Positions 40,415 to 50,485 of a stretch of 64,000 nucleotides of DNA are shown piece by piece (position 1 is the first letter of the stretch; the number at the start of each line of letters is the position of its first letter). Origin of the DNA: Bin18 sp965242795. GTDB lineage: Bacteria > Desulfobacterota > Binatia > Bin18. The translations under genes were made by a program, and so were the position numbers. The notes below the pieces were generated by a model. The model saw only the letters and a list, made by a program, of their open reading frames with translations, searched no databases and had not been told where the DNA came from. The DNA lies in assembly GCA_965242795.1 (NCBI GenBank), contig OZ251505.1, positions 806,001-870,000 of the forward strand. Reading direction: 5' to 3'.

Positions 40415-41593
40415 GTGACCCGCCCCGCGGCCCTTCCGTCCAGCCATTGGGAACACATCGCCACCTATCTCGAAGAGGGCCTGGTCGTCATCGACCGGGA
40501 CGACGTCGTGGTGTTCTTCAACGCGGCCGCGGAAACGCTGACCGGCACGGCCCAGACCCAGGTCCGCGGGACCCCCTACGCCGCGGCGTTCGCCGACAAT
40601 CCGTGGATCGTCCGCCTCGTCCAGCGCGCCCAGGCGTCGGGCTACAGCCGTACCGCGGGCGAGGGCGAATTGCAGGACCGCGGCCGGCACGTCCGCCCGG
40701 TTCGCGTGAGTTGTTCGCCCGTGTTCGACCGCGCCGACCGGCCGCTCGGGTTCGTGCTGTCGCTGCACGACCTGCGCTATCAGCGCGAACTGGCCGAGGA
40801 ACGCCAGCGGGACGACCGGCTCGCCTCGCTCGGGGTGGTGGCCGCGGGGCTGGCGCACGAGATCAAGAACCCGCTGGCCGGCATCCGGGGCGCCGCGCAA
40901 CTCCTGCACGCGCGGACGCAGGCGGACCCGTCGTCCGCGGAGTACGCCGCGACCATCGTGCGCGAGATCGACCGGCTGGGCGGCCTGTTGGAGCAGTTGC
41001 TCGAACTGTCGGCCCGGCCCGCGTTCGAGCCGCGGCCGGTCAACATCCACAAGACGCTGAGCGACGTGCTGCTGCTGGAGGAAGCCGCGGCGCCCAAAGG
41101 CGCACGCGTGGAGACGGCGTTCGACCCGAGCCTCCCCACGGTGCGGGGCGACGCGGCCCGCCTTTCGCAGGTGTTTCGCAACCTGATACAGAACGGCCTG
41201 CAAGCGTTGCACCGCCGGCGGGCGGGCGTCCTGCATATTTCGACGCGTATGGCGACCGACTTCCATCTGCTGCGCCCGCCGGGCCGGCGCAACGCCCCGC
41301 CCGAGCCGGGGATCGGGACCGCGTCCGCGGCGCCGGCCGAGACGGAGGCTCCCCTCCCCTCCGACCCAGGCCGGTTCCTGTGCGTCACGTTCAGCGACAA
41401 CGGCCCCGGCATCGCGCCCGACCACATGGCGCAACTCTTCACGCCCTTCTTCACGACCAAGAGCGAGGGCACCGGGCTGGGCTTGTCCGTCAGCCAGCAG
41501 ATCGTGACCCAGCACGGCGGCACGATCCGCGTGGACAGCACGCCGGGGGCCGGCGCGCGGTTCCACGTCTATCTCCCGGTCCCGTCTCCGTAA
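40415..41593 (+). CDS. ntrB: NtrB-like sensor histidine kinase
   Basis: The protein of 392 residues has an N-terminal PAS domain (about 10-115: YLEEGLVVIDRDDVVVFFNAAAE in part), a HisKA domain with the phospho-accepting His in AHEIKNPLAGIRGAAQLL (about 150), and an HATPase domain with DNGPGIAP, FTPFFTTKSEGTGLGL. No transmembrane segment is present, so it is cytoplasmic like NtrB. A low-complexity Pro/Ala insertion (RPPGRRNAPPEPG) lies inside the ATPase domain. The GTG at 40415, preceded by GGGGG, is preferred over the in-frame ATG at 40364, which adds 17 unlike residues. The cognate regulator follows 6 bases later. Confidence 0.88.
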   Translation: MTRPAALPSSHWEHIATYLEEGLVVIDRDDVVVFFNAAAETLTGTAQTQVRGTPYAAAFADNPWIVRLVQRAQASGYSRTAGEGELQDRGRHVRPVRVSCSPVFDRADRPLGFVLSLHDLRYQRELAEERQRDDRLASLGVVAAGLAHEIKNPLAGIRGAAQLLHARTQADPSSAEYAATIVREIDRLGGLLEQLLELSARPAFEPRPVNIHKTLSDVLLLEEAAAPKGARVETAFDPSLPTVRGDAARLSQVFRNLIQNGLQALHRRRAGVLHISTRMATDFHLLRPPGRRNAPPEPGIGTASAAPAETEAPLPSDPGRFLCVTFSDNGPGIAPDHMAQLFTPFFTTKSEGTGLGLSVSQQIVTQHGGTIRVDSTPGAGARFHVYLPVPSP

Positions 41594-41599
41594 GCGGCC

Positions 41600-43027
<1,428 letters not shown>

Positions 43028-43052
43028 CCCGCCGTGCGAGGGGTGGCCGGCG

Positions 43053-43694
43053 ATGAGCTTCCGCGTTCCGAGCCCGCTGTATGCTATGGCCGACACTCTC
43101 GACCGACCGGATTTGTCGTATCCGGCGGTCGCCGAGCAGTTGTGTACGGGCGGCGCGTGCCTGCTGCAACTCCGCGTCAAACGTCGGCCGAGCCGCGATT
43201 TCCTGTCGGACGCCATTGAGGTCGGACGCATCTGCCGCCGCCACGGTACGACGTTCATCGTGAACGACCGGCTGGACGTCGCGCTGGCGGTCGGGGCCGA
43301 CGGCGTCCACTTGGGCCAAGACGACTTGCCGCTGCCCGCGGCCCGCAGATTGTGCGGACCGGAGAAAATCATCGGGGTCTCGACCCACAGCTTGGCGCAG
43401 GCACTGGCTGCCCAGGCTGCCGGTGCCGATTACGTCGGCTTCGGCCCGCTGTTCGGCACGACCAGCAAGGCGACCGGCTATACGCCGCGCGGCCTCGATC
43501 GTTTGGCCGAGGTGTGCAACCGCCTCACGATCCCGGTCGTGGCGATCGGCGGCATCACGACCGAGCGGGCGCCGGCGGCGTTGGCCGCGGGCGCCGCGTC
43601 GGTCGCCATGATCGGAGCACTGGTCTCGGCGCCCGACGTCGCGCGCCGAACCGCCGACGTGCTGGCCGCACTCGCGGCCCACGCACGGCCTTAA
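43053..43694 (+). CDS. thiE: Thiamine phosphate synthase
   Basis: The 213-residue TIM-barrel protein has the ThiE motifs LLQLRVKRR, FIVNDRLDVALAVGADGVHLGQDDLP, IIGVSTHS, ADYVGFGPLFGTTSK and VVAIGGIT. It joins HMP pyrophosphate and thiazole phosphate carboxylate to thiamine phosphate. It follows ntrC by 25 bases on the same strand. The variant QLRVKRR, in place of the more usual QLRxK in some species, is within family range. Its 3' end overlaps that of dnaB, which is convergent, by four bases. No TPP riboswitch is seen upstream. Confidence 0.93.
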   Translation: MSFRVPSPLYAMADTLDRPDLSYPAVAEQLCTGGACLLQLRVKRRPSRDFLSDAIEVGRICRRHGTTFIVNDRLDVALAVGADGVHLGQDDLPLPAARRLCGPEKIIGVSTHSLAQALAAQAAGADYVGFGPLFGTTSKATGYTPRGLDRLAEVCNRLTIPVVAIGGITTERAPAALAAGAASVAMIGALVSAPDVARRTADVLAALAAHARP

Positions 43695-45070
43695 GCTCCG
43701 TCCGTCAGCGCGTCAGGAATTTCGGCAAAGTCGCCCGCCAAGTTCTCGAAACGGGTGTACTCACCTCGAAATGACAACCGCACCGTCCCAATCGCACCGT
43801 TGCGCTGCTTGCCGATGATGATCTCCGCGGTTCCCTCATCGGGCGATTCTTGATGGTACACCTCGTCGCGGTAGATGAACATGATCACGTCCGCGTCCTG
43901 CTCGATGCTGCCGGATTCGCGGATGTCGGACATGATCGGGCGCCTGTCGCCGCGGGTCTCGACCTGCCGGTTCAACTGCGACAGCGCCACGACCGGCACC
44001 TCCAGATCCTTGGCCAGCGCCTTCAGTCCACGAGAGATTTCGGCTAACTCCTGCACTCGGTTCTCCTCTCTTTTGTTGTTCGGGAGCCCGTGCATGAGTT
44101 GGAGATAATCGACGATGATCAGGTCAAGGCCGTGCTCGCGTTTGAGGCGGCGGGCCTTGGCCCGGATCTCCAAGATGTTGAGACTCGGGGAGTCGTCGAT
44201 GAAGATAGGGGCTTCGTTCAGCCGGCCGGCGGCCATGGCGAGGCGTGGATAGTCTCTATCCGCATGACCAGTTCGGAGCCTGGAACTATCCACCCGCGCC
44301 TCTGCGCAGAGCAAACGCATGACTAACTGTTCCTTGGTCATTTCCAAGGAGAAGAATCCCACGGAGGCCCCGCTGTGGAGTGCCACGTACTGGGCGATAT
44401 TCAAGGCAAACGTGGTTTTGCCCATACTAGGGCGGGACGCAATAATCACCAAGTCGGCCGGTTGTAAGCCTGCTGTTTTACGGTCGAGGTCGAGAAACCC
44501 GGTCGCCACGCCGGTGACGCTATCCTTGCGTTCGGACCACTGATCAATGGTTTTATACGCATCTATGAGCAAGTCGCCGATCTTGACGAAGGCGGGGCGG
44601 ATACGCTGTTCGGAGACGTCGAAGATGAGGCGTTCGGCTTCGTCGAGGAACTGGTCGATGTCGTCCTGGCGGTCGTAACAGCTCTGAACGATCTCGCCGG
44701 ACACGCGGATGAGGTTGCGCAGGACGGCCTTGTCGCGGACGATCCTGGCGTAAGAAGCTACGTTGGCGGCGCTGGGAACGCTGTCGGCGAGGGTAGCGAG
44801 ATAGGTCGCGCCGCCAATCTGCGGCAAGACACCGCGGGACTTGAGCGCGTCCGTGATCGTGATCAGGTCAATAGGGTCGCCGCCCTCGGACAGGGCGCGC
44901 ATGGCTTCGAAAATGGTACGGTTGTTGTCGCGGTAGAAGTCGGCCGCGGCCATGACCTCGATGACGCGGTCCAGCGCATCGGGGTCAAGCAGGATGCTGC
45001 CGAGAACCGCCTCTTCGGCTTCCAGGTTCTGTGGCGGCACTTTGCGAAGTGATTGTTCAAGGCTTGTCAT
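43691..45070 (-). CDS. dnaB: Replicative DNA helicase DnaB
   Basis: The 459-residue protein has the DnaB N-terminal domain (VPPQNLEAEEAVLGSILLDP, about 11-30) and RecA-like C-terminal domain with Walker A SRPSMGKTT, FFSLEMTKEQL, LIIVDYLQLM and the family ending in the SGSIEQDADVIMFIYRDE segment. It unwinds DNA ahead of the replication fork as a hexamer. The length is normal, and no intein is present. The gene ends in a four-base convergent overlap with thiE. Confidence 0.97.
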   Translation of the reverse strand: MTSLEQSLRKVPPQNLEAEEAVLGSILLDPDALDRVIEVMAAADFYRDNNRTIFEAMRALSEGGDPIDLITITDALKSRGVLPQIGGATYLATLADSVPSAANVASYARIVRDKAVLRNLIRVSGEIVQSCYDRQDDIDQFLDEAERLIFDVSEQRIRPAFVKIGDLLIDAYKTIDQWSERKDSVTGVATGFLDLDRKTAGLQPADLVIIASRPSMGKTTFALNIAQYVALHSGASVGFFSLEMTKEQLVMRLLCAEARVDSSRLRTGHADRDYPRLAMAAGRLNEAPIFIDDSPSLNILEIRAKARRLKREHGLDLIIVDYLQLMHGLPNNKREENRVQELAEISRGLKALAKDLEVPVVALSQLNRQVETRGDRRPIMSDIRESGSIEQDADVIMFIYRDEVYHQESPDEGTAEIIIGKQRNGAIGTVRLSFRGEYTRFENLAGDFAEIPDALTDGA

Positions 45071-45087
45071 ATCGTCTCGTTTTCTTA

Positions 45088-45118
45088 TCCCCTCCCCTCT
45101 CGAGAGGGAAGGTTGGGG
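45088..45118. repeat. Palindrome between the cobalamin-receptor-like gene and dnaB
   Basis: CCCCTCCCCTCTCGAGAGGG forms a short perfect stem, another relation of the CCCTCTCCC family. It lies in the dnaB leader and after the metal-receptor gene. Confidence 0.55.
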
Positions 45119-45937
45119 TCAAGGGGTGCGGACCGAGGCGAACAGGCGCGACAACTCGGTCAGGCCGTCGGCGATGCGCGGACCGTGCCAGCAAAAGGCC
45201 ATGCCGTCGATGCAGTAGAAGTGGCCTTCTCGTCCGGCGCTGGTCTGCCGGAGCGGTGCGAGATGCGGAAAGTGCTTTTCCGTGAACGGGTAGGGTTCGC
45301 TGGGCAGCAGCACGACCTGCGGGTCCGCGGCAACGACCTCGTCGAGAGTCAGCCGGAAGTAGCGGTCGGACTTGGCGCGCAGCACGTTTGCGCCGCCGCA
45401 GCAGCGCAGCATGTCGTCGCAGTACGTGTCGCCGTTGAACGACATCCAGGGCTTGCGCCAGATCGGGCAGAACACGCGCAGCGGTGGGCGTGCAGCCTGC
45501 GCGCGCGTGGCGGCGTGATACGCGCGCCACAGCGGGGCGGTCAGTGCGGCGGCCCGCTCGGCGCAGCCGGTCAGCGGGCCGAGGCGTTCGACCAGCCGGA
45601 TGCCGTCGGCCACGCTGCGCGGCGCGGTCACGTACACCGGACAGCCGCGCTCCTCCAAGGCACGAAAATCCTCGATCCGGTTTTCTTCGTCGTTCACGAG
45701 GACGAGGTCGGGAGCGAGCCGGCCGATCGCGTCCAGGTCCGGGTTCTTGGTGCCGCCGACTTTCGTGAGCCCGGCCACCCCATCGGGCGGATGGGTGCAG
45801 TACTTCGTGACCCCGACCACCCGGTCGCCCGCGCCGAGCGCGAACACCGTCTCGGTCAGGCTGGGCACGAGCGACACGATCCGTTGCGGCGGCCCGGCGA
45901 GGTCGAGCGGGCGATGGTGGGCGTCCTCGAACTGCAT
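45119..45937 (-). CDS. BtuF-like helical-backbone metal receptor without signal peptide
   Basis: The 272-residue protein matches the cobalamin/iron-chelate substrate-binding (BtuF, COG0614) fold. Recognised segments are RIVSLVPSLTETVFALGAGDRVVGVTKYC, KVGGTKNPDLDAIGRLAPDLVLVNDEEN and the late VVLLPSEPYPF. It should bind a corrinoid or similar metal chelate. No signal peptide or lipobox precedes the domain, which is unusual for an ABC substrate-binding protein, and no permease or ATPase gene is next to it. The start at 45937 follows AAAGGGACGT. It may bind a corrinoid inside the cell; a B12-dependent mutase is encoded some 3 kb away. Confidence 0.82.
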   Translation of the reverse strand: MQFEDAHHRPLDLAGPPQRIVSLVPSLTETVFALGAGDRVVGVTKYCTHPPDGVAGLTKVGGTKNPDLDAIGRLAPDLVLVNDEENRIEDFRALEERGCPVYVTAPRSVADGIRLVERLGPLTGCAERAAALTAPLWRAYHAATRAQAARPPLRVFCPIWRKPWMSFNGDTYCDDMLRCCGGANVLRAKSDRYFRLTLDEVVAADPQVVLLPSEPYPFTEKHFPHLAPLRQTSAGREGHFYCIDGMAFCWHGPRIADGLTELSRLFASVRTP

Positions 45938-46556
45938 ACGTCCCTTTCTTAGGGAACTTCGTACAAGAGGGTCCCGTGCTCTTTGCGACATCCTTCGGGG
46001 GGCTCAGGAACCGGGCTCAAGACACCGCACGCTCAGAGATTTCCCCAACCCCAAGTCCGTTGAGTCTGCGCTGTCCTGAGCTTGCGATGCCTTGAGCTTG
46101 TCGAAAGGTCGAAGGATCGAATGGTCGAACCGAACCCCAAGGGGACCACTCTCCCCCGCTGTCCCCGCCCCCGGCCTTTCGACAGGCTCAAGGACCTTCC
46201 CCGCCTCCCCCCTCGGTTCGTTGAGCCTGCGGTGTGTTGAGCTCGGTCCCTGAGCCTGTCGAAGGGTGTCGAAACATCGAAACGAACCCCGAGGTCACCT
46301 CGGCCTTCGCACCCCTCCTCCGGCCCTTCGACCATGAGGGTCCTTTTGTATGTCATTCCCTTTTCTCGGGCTTTTACTTGAGGAGTTCCATACGAGACGG
46401 TCCCGAAGACGGTTCTTCCTCGTCATACTCCCGTTCGAGCCGGGGGGAGGCTCTGCGCAAGCAGGTATCCATGCCCTGGATGCCCGCTTACTTGGGAATG
46501 ACGACGGGACGCTCGATTCCGACCCGGAGGGGCGAAAAATCTTTCGCCTCTCCCCC
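45938..46556. repeat. Gene-free region of composite repeats
   Basis: No gene is seen. It contains an inverted counterpart of the 6656-6775 block (about 46150-46325), with a filled 25-base palindrome at 46215-46287. It also holds TTTTGTATGTCATTCCC near 46347, CCATACGAGACGGTCC near 46388, a degenerate CTCGTCAT...GAATGACGA element (about 46427-46506), and a GGGGCGA palindrome at 46528-46551. Confidence 0.75.
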
Positions 46557-46862
46557 TCATTTCAACAAGGCTTCCAACTCCCGGCGTTCCTCGGGTGAGA
46601 CCTCCTCGACCGGCTGTCCCCCGTCGTTGTCCGCTCCGGGCGTGGACGATGGAGCAACCGCCGGCGTGTTCGGGGTCTCGGGCTCGAAGATACCGGTCCG
46701 GCGCAGTTCCTTTTCCATGACGAGGATACCGCCGATGACCAGCGCCAGCCCGACGCAGGCCGCCAGCAAGATCAGCTTGGGGATCCACAGCCAGCGGTTC
46801 TTGCGCCGGGTCTTCTTCGGCTTTCTGGTGTTCGTCCGCCGCCGCGTGTTCTGCCGTACCAC
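46557..46862 (-). CDS. Small single-pass membrane protein, function unknown
   Basis: The 101-residue protein has a strongly basic N-terminus (RRRTNTRKPKKTRRKNR), one transmembrane helix (WIPKLILLAACVGLALVIGG) and an acidic, proline- and serine-rich tail (PETPNTPAVAPSSTPG). The topology suggests the basic end in the cytoplasm and the tail outside. The GTG at 46862, preceded by GGAGGGGA, is chosen because the longer frame would overlap the upstream gene. It follows the geranylgeranyl-reductase-like gene by 13 bases and is its likely operon partner. No family was recognised. Confidence 0.6.
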   Translation of the reverse strand: MVRQNTRRRTNTRKPKKTRRKNRWLWIPKLILLAACVGLALVIGGILVMEKELRRTGIFEPETPNTPAVAPSSTPGADNDGGQPVEEVSPEERRELEALLK

Positions 46863-46875
46863 GCTCCCCTCCCCT

Positions 46876-48093
46876 TCACTCCGCCGCGGGTGCCGGCTGC
46901 GGTCCGCGCGCCGCAAGCACGGCGCGCAGCGCCGCCCAGCCGCTGCGGCGGTGCCAGTCGTCCACGCCGTTATACCACTTGAGACCGATGGATTGCAGGC
47001 GCTCGCTGTTGGCCGCGAGCGCGAACCACGCGCGCGACGTCGGGCCGTAGAACAGGCGGGCAGCCAGACCGAGCCGCGCCAGCTTCTTCCCGAACCACGC
47101 GCGCGCCAGATCGTGGGTGTACGCGGAGAAAGAGAAATCGCCGCTGCGCAGCGCCCGGTGCACGGCTGCGGCGGCGAACGCGCCGTATTCGAACGCGAAC
47201 GAAATACCCTCGCCCATCAGCGGTTCGGCGCCCGCGGCGTCGCCGACCAGCACGACGCGGGGTGCCGCCAGCGGGCGCGCCGCGGCGTACCCGCAGATCG
47301 GGAAGGCGCGCAGGCGGGGCGCCGCCGGGCCGCCGTCGAGGTGGCGGGCGGCGGCCCGCTCCAGCCACGCGAGCAGAGCCGTCTTGGCCCGCGCGTCGGA
47401 GCGGGCGTCCGTGCCCAGCGAGTAGGCCCCGACGTTCACGTGCGGCGTCCCGCCGATCGTACAGGGAAACGCCCACAGATAGCCGCGCAAGCCGGACCGG
47501 ACCGGGCGGAAATCGAAGTCGGCGCGCCGGCGTGCGAACCCGTCCCACACGGTATCGGCCGCCGGCACGTCGCACATCAGCGCCTTGCCGACGGGCCGCG
47601 GAGTCGGCCCGACCAGGGCACGGCGGACGCGGCTGCCGGAACCGTCGGCGCCGACCACGACGCGCGCCCGATAGCGCGCCCGCTCGGTCACGACGCACAC
47701 GGCGTCCGGCTCGCGGACGAGCCCCACGACCTTTTCCTCTTGGCGGACTTCGGCGCCGCGCGCGGCCGCGGTGCGGAGCAGCAGGTGGTCGAATGCGTTG
47801 CGGCGCACGACGACGCACACGTGGTCGTCCCGACTGACCGTCCGGTCGGGCGGGACGTGGACGCGGGCACACTCGGCCCGCACGTGCGGCACGTCGAGGG
47901 CGACGTCGAGAGTGCGCAGGCAGTCGAGCGTATGCGGGATCAGTCCGCCGGCGCAGACCTTGTCGCGGGGATGTACGGCCTTGTCCAACAGCAGAATGCG
48001 TCCGCGCAACGCGGCGTCGGCCCGCAGCAGGTTGAGCGCGGTCGCGGTACCGGCCGGACCGGCGCCCACGATGATGACGTCGTAGCAATCCAC
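46876..48093 (-). CDS. Geranylgeranyl reductase family FAD-dependent oxidoreductase
   Basis: The 405-residue flavoprotein begins with a dinucleotide-binding motif (DVIIVGAGPAGTATALNLL, GAGPAG at 10-15), then KVCAGGL (46-51) typical of geranylgeranyl reductases, and LVGDAAGAEPLMGEGI near the centre, the second FAD signature. It may saturate isoprenoid chains of lipids or quinones; related enzymes also oxidise other substrates. The GTG at 48093 puts the FAD motif at the usual place. The open frame reaches 48246, but that extension contains an imperfect duplicate of the gene start and a palindrome, so it is probably noncoding. The small membrane protein gene follows after 13 bases. Confidence 0.83.
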   Translation of the reverse strand: MDCYDVIIVGAGPAGTATALNLLRADAALRGRILLLDKAVHPRDKVCAGGLIPHTLDCLRTLDVALDVPHVRAECARVHVPPDRTVSRDDHVCVVVRRNAFDHLLLRTAAARGAEVRQEEKVVGLVREPDAVCVVTERARYRARVVVGADGSGSRVRRALVGPTPRPVGKALMCDVPAADTVWDGFARRRADFDFRPVRSGLRGYLWAFPCTIGGTPHVNVGAYSLGTDARSDARAKTALLAWLERAAARHLDGGPAAPRLRAFPICGYAAARPLAAPRVVLVGDAAGAEPLMGEGISFAFEYGAFAAAAVHRALRSGDFSFSAYTHDLARAWFGKKLARLGLAARLFYGPTSRAWFALAANSERLQSIGLKWYNGVDDWHRRSGWAALRAVLAARGPQPAPAAE

Positions 48094-48258
48094 ACCGTTC
48101 GCCCTGGGAACGCGGGTTTCCAGCCCGCAAAGGAGTCGACCTACGATGACGTCGGAGTAATCCGCCCCGTTCGCCTGGCGCTCGTTCGGCGGGAGCACTC
48201 TCCGCGGGGCGGCGTTGACCCGGAGGCGCTGCCGGCTCCCGACCACTTGGGGTTGCCG

Positions 48259-48678
48259 CTAGTCGGCGAGCGAAGCGCGGGGGGCCACGTTGTCCCGAAT
48301 CCAGTCCACGATGTCCTGCGTGCTGGCGCCGGGCGTGAACACCTGCCTGACCCCGGCTTCGAGCAGCGCGGCCCGGTCCTCCTCGGGCACGATGCCCCCG
48401 CCGAACACGGCCACGTCCCCGGCCTCGCGTTCGGCGAGCGCCGCCAGAATGGCCGGAAAGAGCGTCATGTGCGCGCCCGACAGGATGCTCAGGCCGACCG
48501 CGTCCACGTCTTCCTGCACCGCGGCCTCGGCGATCATCTCCGGCGTCTGGTGCAGGCCCGTGTAGATGACCTCGAAGCCGGCGTCGCGCAGGGCACGGGC
48601 AATGATCTTGGCCCCCCGGTCGTGGCCGTCGAGTCCGGCCTTCGCTACGAGAATGCGGAGTACGTGTGCGTCGGACAC
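48259..48678 (-). CDS. B12-binding small subunit of methylmalonyl-CoA-type mutase
   Basis: The 139-residue protein is the separate cobalamin-binding domain of an acyl-CoA mutase. It has the base-off B12 motif DxHxxG (Asp17-Gly-His19-Asp-Arg-Gly22), then VGLSILSGAHMTL and VFGGGIVP, which hold the nucleotide tail. The large subunit gene ends 32 bases upstream. The GTG at 48678 follows GGAGGG; a GTG at 48720 overlapping the large-subunit end is an alternative. With the large subunit it catalyses carbon-skeleton rearrangement, most likely (R)-methylmalonyl-CoA to succinyl-CoA. Confidence 0.9.
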   Translation of the reverse strand: MSDAHVLRILVAKAGLDGHDRGAKIIARALRDAGFEVIYTGLHQTPEMIAEAAVQEDVDAVGLSILSGAHMTLFPAILAALAEREAGDVAVFGGGIVPEEDRAALLEAGVRQVFTPGASTQDIVDWIRDNVAPRASLAD

Positions 48679-48710
48679 CGTGCGACCCTCCCCGTCACCC
48701 GTGGGAACCG

Positions 48711-50342
48711 TTACAGCCACGCCGGATCGCGGTACACGCCGAACACGTCGCGGTACACGTCGGAAATCTCGCCGATCGTGCAGTCGGCTTTGACCGCGTC
48801 GATCAGAACCGGCATGAGGTTGTCGCCGTTGCGCGCCGCGGCGTGCACGCGGCCCAGGCGGGCGCTGGCCGCGTCGGCGTCGCGTTCCTGCTTCACCGTG
48901 CGGACCTGCGCGACCTGCCGGCGCTCGATCTCCGGGTCGATCTTCAGGGTCGCGATCGGCTGCTCGTCCTGGCCGGTATGGGCGTTGACCCCGACGATGA
49001 CCTTCTCCCGGGCGTCGAGTTGCTGCTGATAGCGGTAGGCGGCGTCCGCGATCTCCTTCTGCGGATAGCCCATGTCGATCGCCGGGATGATGCCGCCCAG
49101 TTCGTCGATGCGGTCGATGTAGGCGAAGGCGTCCTGCTCCATGCGGTCGGTCAGCGCCTCGACCGCCCAGCTACCGCCCAGCGGGTCGACCGTGTTGGTC
49201 ACCCCGCTCTCCTCGGCGATGATCTGCTGCGTGCGCAGGGCGACGGTCACCGCCTCCTCGGTCGGCAGGGCGAGCGTCTCGTCCATCGAGTTCGTATGCA
49301 GCGATTGCGTGCCGCCCAGCACCCCGGCCAACGCCTGAAGCGCGACGCGCACGACGTTGTTGACCGGCTGTTGCGCGGTCAGGCTGACGCCGGCGGTCTG
49401 GCAGTGCGTGCGCAGCAGCAGGGAGCGCGGGTTCTTGGCGCCGAAGCGCTCCTTCATGATCTTCGCCCACATGCGCCGCGCGGCGCGCAGTTTGGCGATC
49501 TCCTCGAAGAAGTCGTTGTGCAAATCGAAGAAGAACGACAGCCGCGGGGCGAACGTATCCACGTCCAACCCGCGCTCGACCGCGGCCTGGACGTAGCCGA
49601 TGCCGTCCGCGAGCGTGAACGCCAGCTCCTGCACCGCGGTCGAGCCGGCCTCGCGGATGTGGTAGCCGGAGATGGAGACCGCGTGCCAGCGCGGCACCTC
49701 CTGCGCGCAGAACTCGATCATGTCGGTGACGATGCGCACCGCCGGCTCCGGCGGGCAGATCCACTCCTTTTGCGCGATGTACTCCTTCAGCATGTCGTTC
49801 TGGATGGTGCCGCCGAGCTTGTGGCGCGGCACGCCCTGTTCGTCCGCGACCGCGATGTACATGGCGAGCAGGATGCTGGCGGTACAGTTGACCGTCATCG
49901 AGGTGGAGACCGCGTCGAGCGGAATGCCGGCGAACAGCCGCTCCATGTCGTGGACGGACGACACGGACACGCCCTCGCGGCCGACCTCGCCCAGCGCGCG
50001 GGGATGGTCGGCGTCGTAGCCCATCAGGACCGGCATGTCGAACGCGGTCGACAGGCCGGTCTGCCCCTCGGACAACAGGAGCTTGAAGCGTCGGTTGGTG
50101 TCTTCGGGCGTGCCGAAGCCGGCGAATTGCCGCATGGTCCAGTAGCGGCCGCGGTACATGTTGGGATACACGCCGCGCGTATAGGGATATTGGCCCGGAA
50201 AGCCGATGCCCTCCAGGTTGGCCCCGTTCACGTCGTCCGGCGTGTAGATCGGATCGACCTCCAGGTCGGAGACCGTCGAGAAGCGCTCGGCGCGTTCCTC
50301 GGTGCGGGGATACTGCGCATCCAACCATTCCTGCTTGTTCAT
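48711..50342 (-). CDS. Methylmalonyl-CoA mutase-type large subunit
   Basis: The 543-residue protein is the substrate-binding TIM barrel of a B12-dependent acyl-CoA mutase. It shows QYPYTRGVYPNMYRGRYWTM, RQFAGFGTPEDTNRRFK, GLSTAFDMPVLMGYD, TIQNDMLKEYIAQ, SISGYHIREAG and LGGTQSLHTNSMDE, and ends where the B12 domain would begin; that domain is a separate gene. It most likely interconverts methylmalonyl-CoA and succinyl-CoA in propionate metabolism, but isobutyryl- or ethylmalonyl-type substrates cannot be excluded. The ATG at 50342 follows GGAGG. No epimerase or MeaB chaperone gene is nearby. It belongs to a long run of minus-strand genes that begins with alaC. Confidence 0.92.
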   Translation of the reverse strand: MNKQEWLDAQYPRTEERAERFSTVSDLEVDPIYTPDDVNGANLEGIGFPGQYPYTRGVYPNMYRGRYWTMRQFAGFGTPEDTNRRFKLLLSEGQTGLSTAFDMPVLMGYDADHPRALGEVGREGVSVSSVHDMERLFAGIPLDAVSTSMTVNCTASILLAMYIAVADEQGVPRHKLGGTIQNDMLKEYIAQKEWICPPEPAVRIVTDMIEFCAQEVPRWHAVSISGYHIREAGSTAVQELAFTLADGIGYVQAAVERGLDVDTFAPRLSFFFDLHNDFFEEIAKLRAARRMWAKIMKERFGAKNPRSLLLRTHCQTAGVSLTAQQPVNNVVRVALQALAGVLGGTQSLHTNSMDETLALPTEEAVTVALRTQQIIAEESGVTNTVDPLGGSWAVEALTDRMEQDAFAYIDRIDELGGIIPAIDMGYPQKEIADAAYRYQQQLDAREKVIVGVNAHTGQDEQPIATLKIDPEIERRQVAQVRTVKQERDADAASARLGRVHAAARNGDNLMPVLIDAVKADCTIGEISDVYRDVFGVYRDPAWL

Positions 50343-50485
50343 ACGTCCTCCGAACTCCGTTTCTCTCTCGCGATCCTCCCCAATCCGACCCTTCGACAAG
50401 CTCGAGGCCCTAGGCGCACGAATCGAGGCTGATACCGGGCTTGATCCTTGCTCCGTCGAGAAGTCGAAAAAACAAACGGGGTGTT
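50343..50485. repeat. Short spacer upstream of the mutase
   Basis: It has CCCTTCGACAAGCTCGAGGCCC near 50391, a copy of the interspersed family, within the mutase leader. No gene is seen. Confidence 0.6.
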
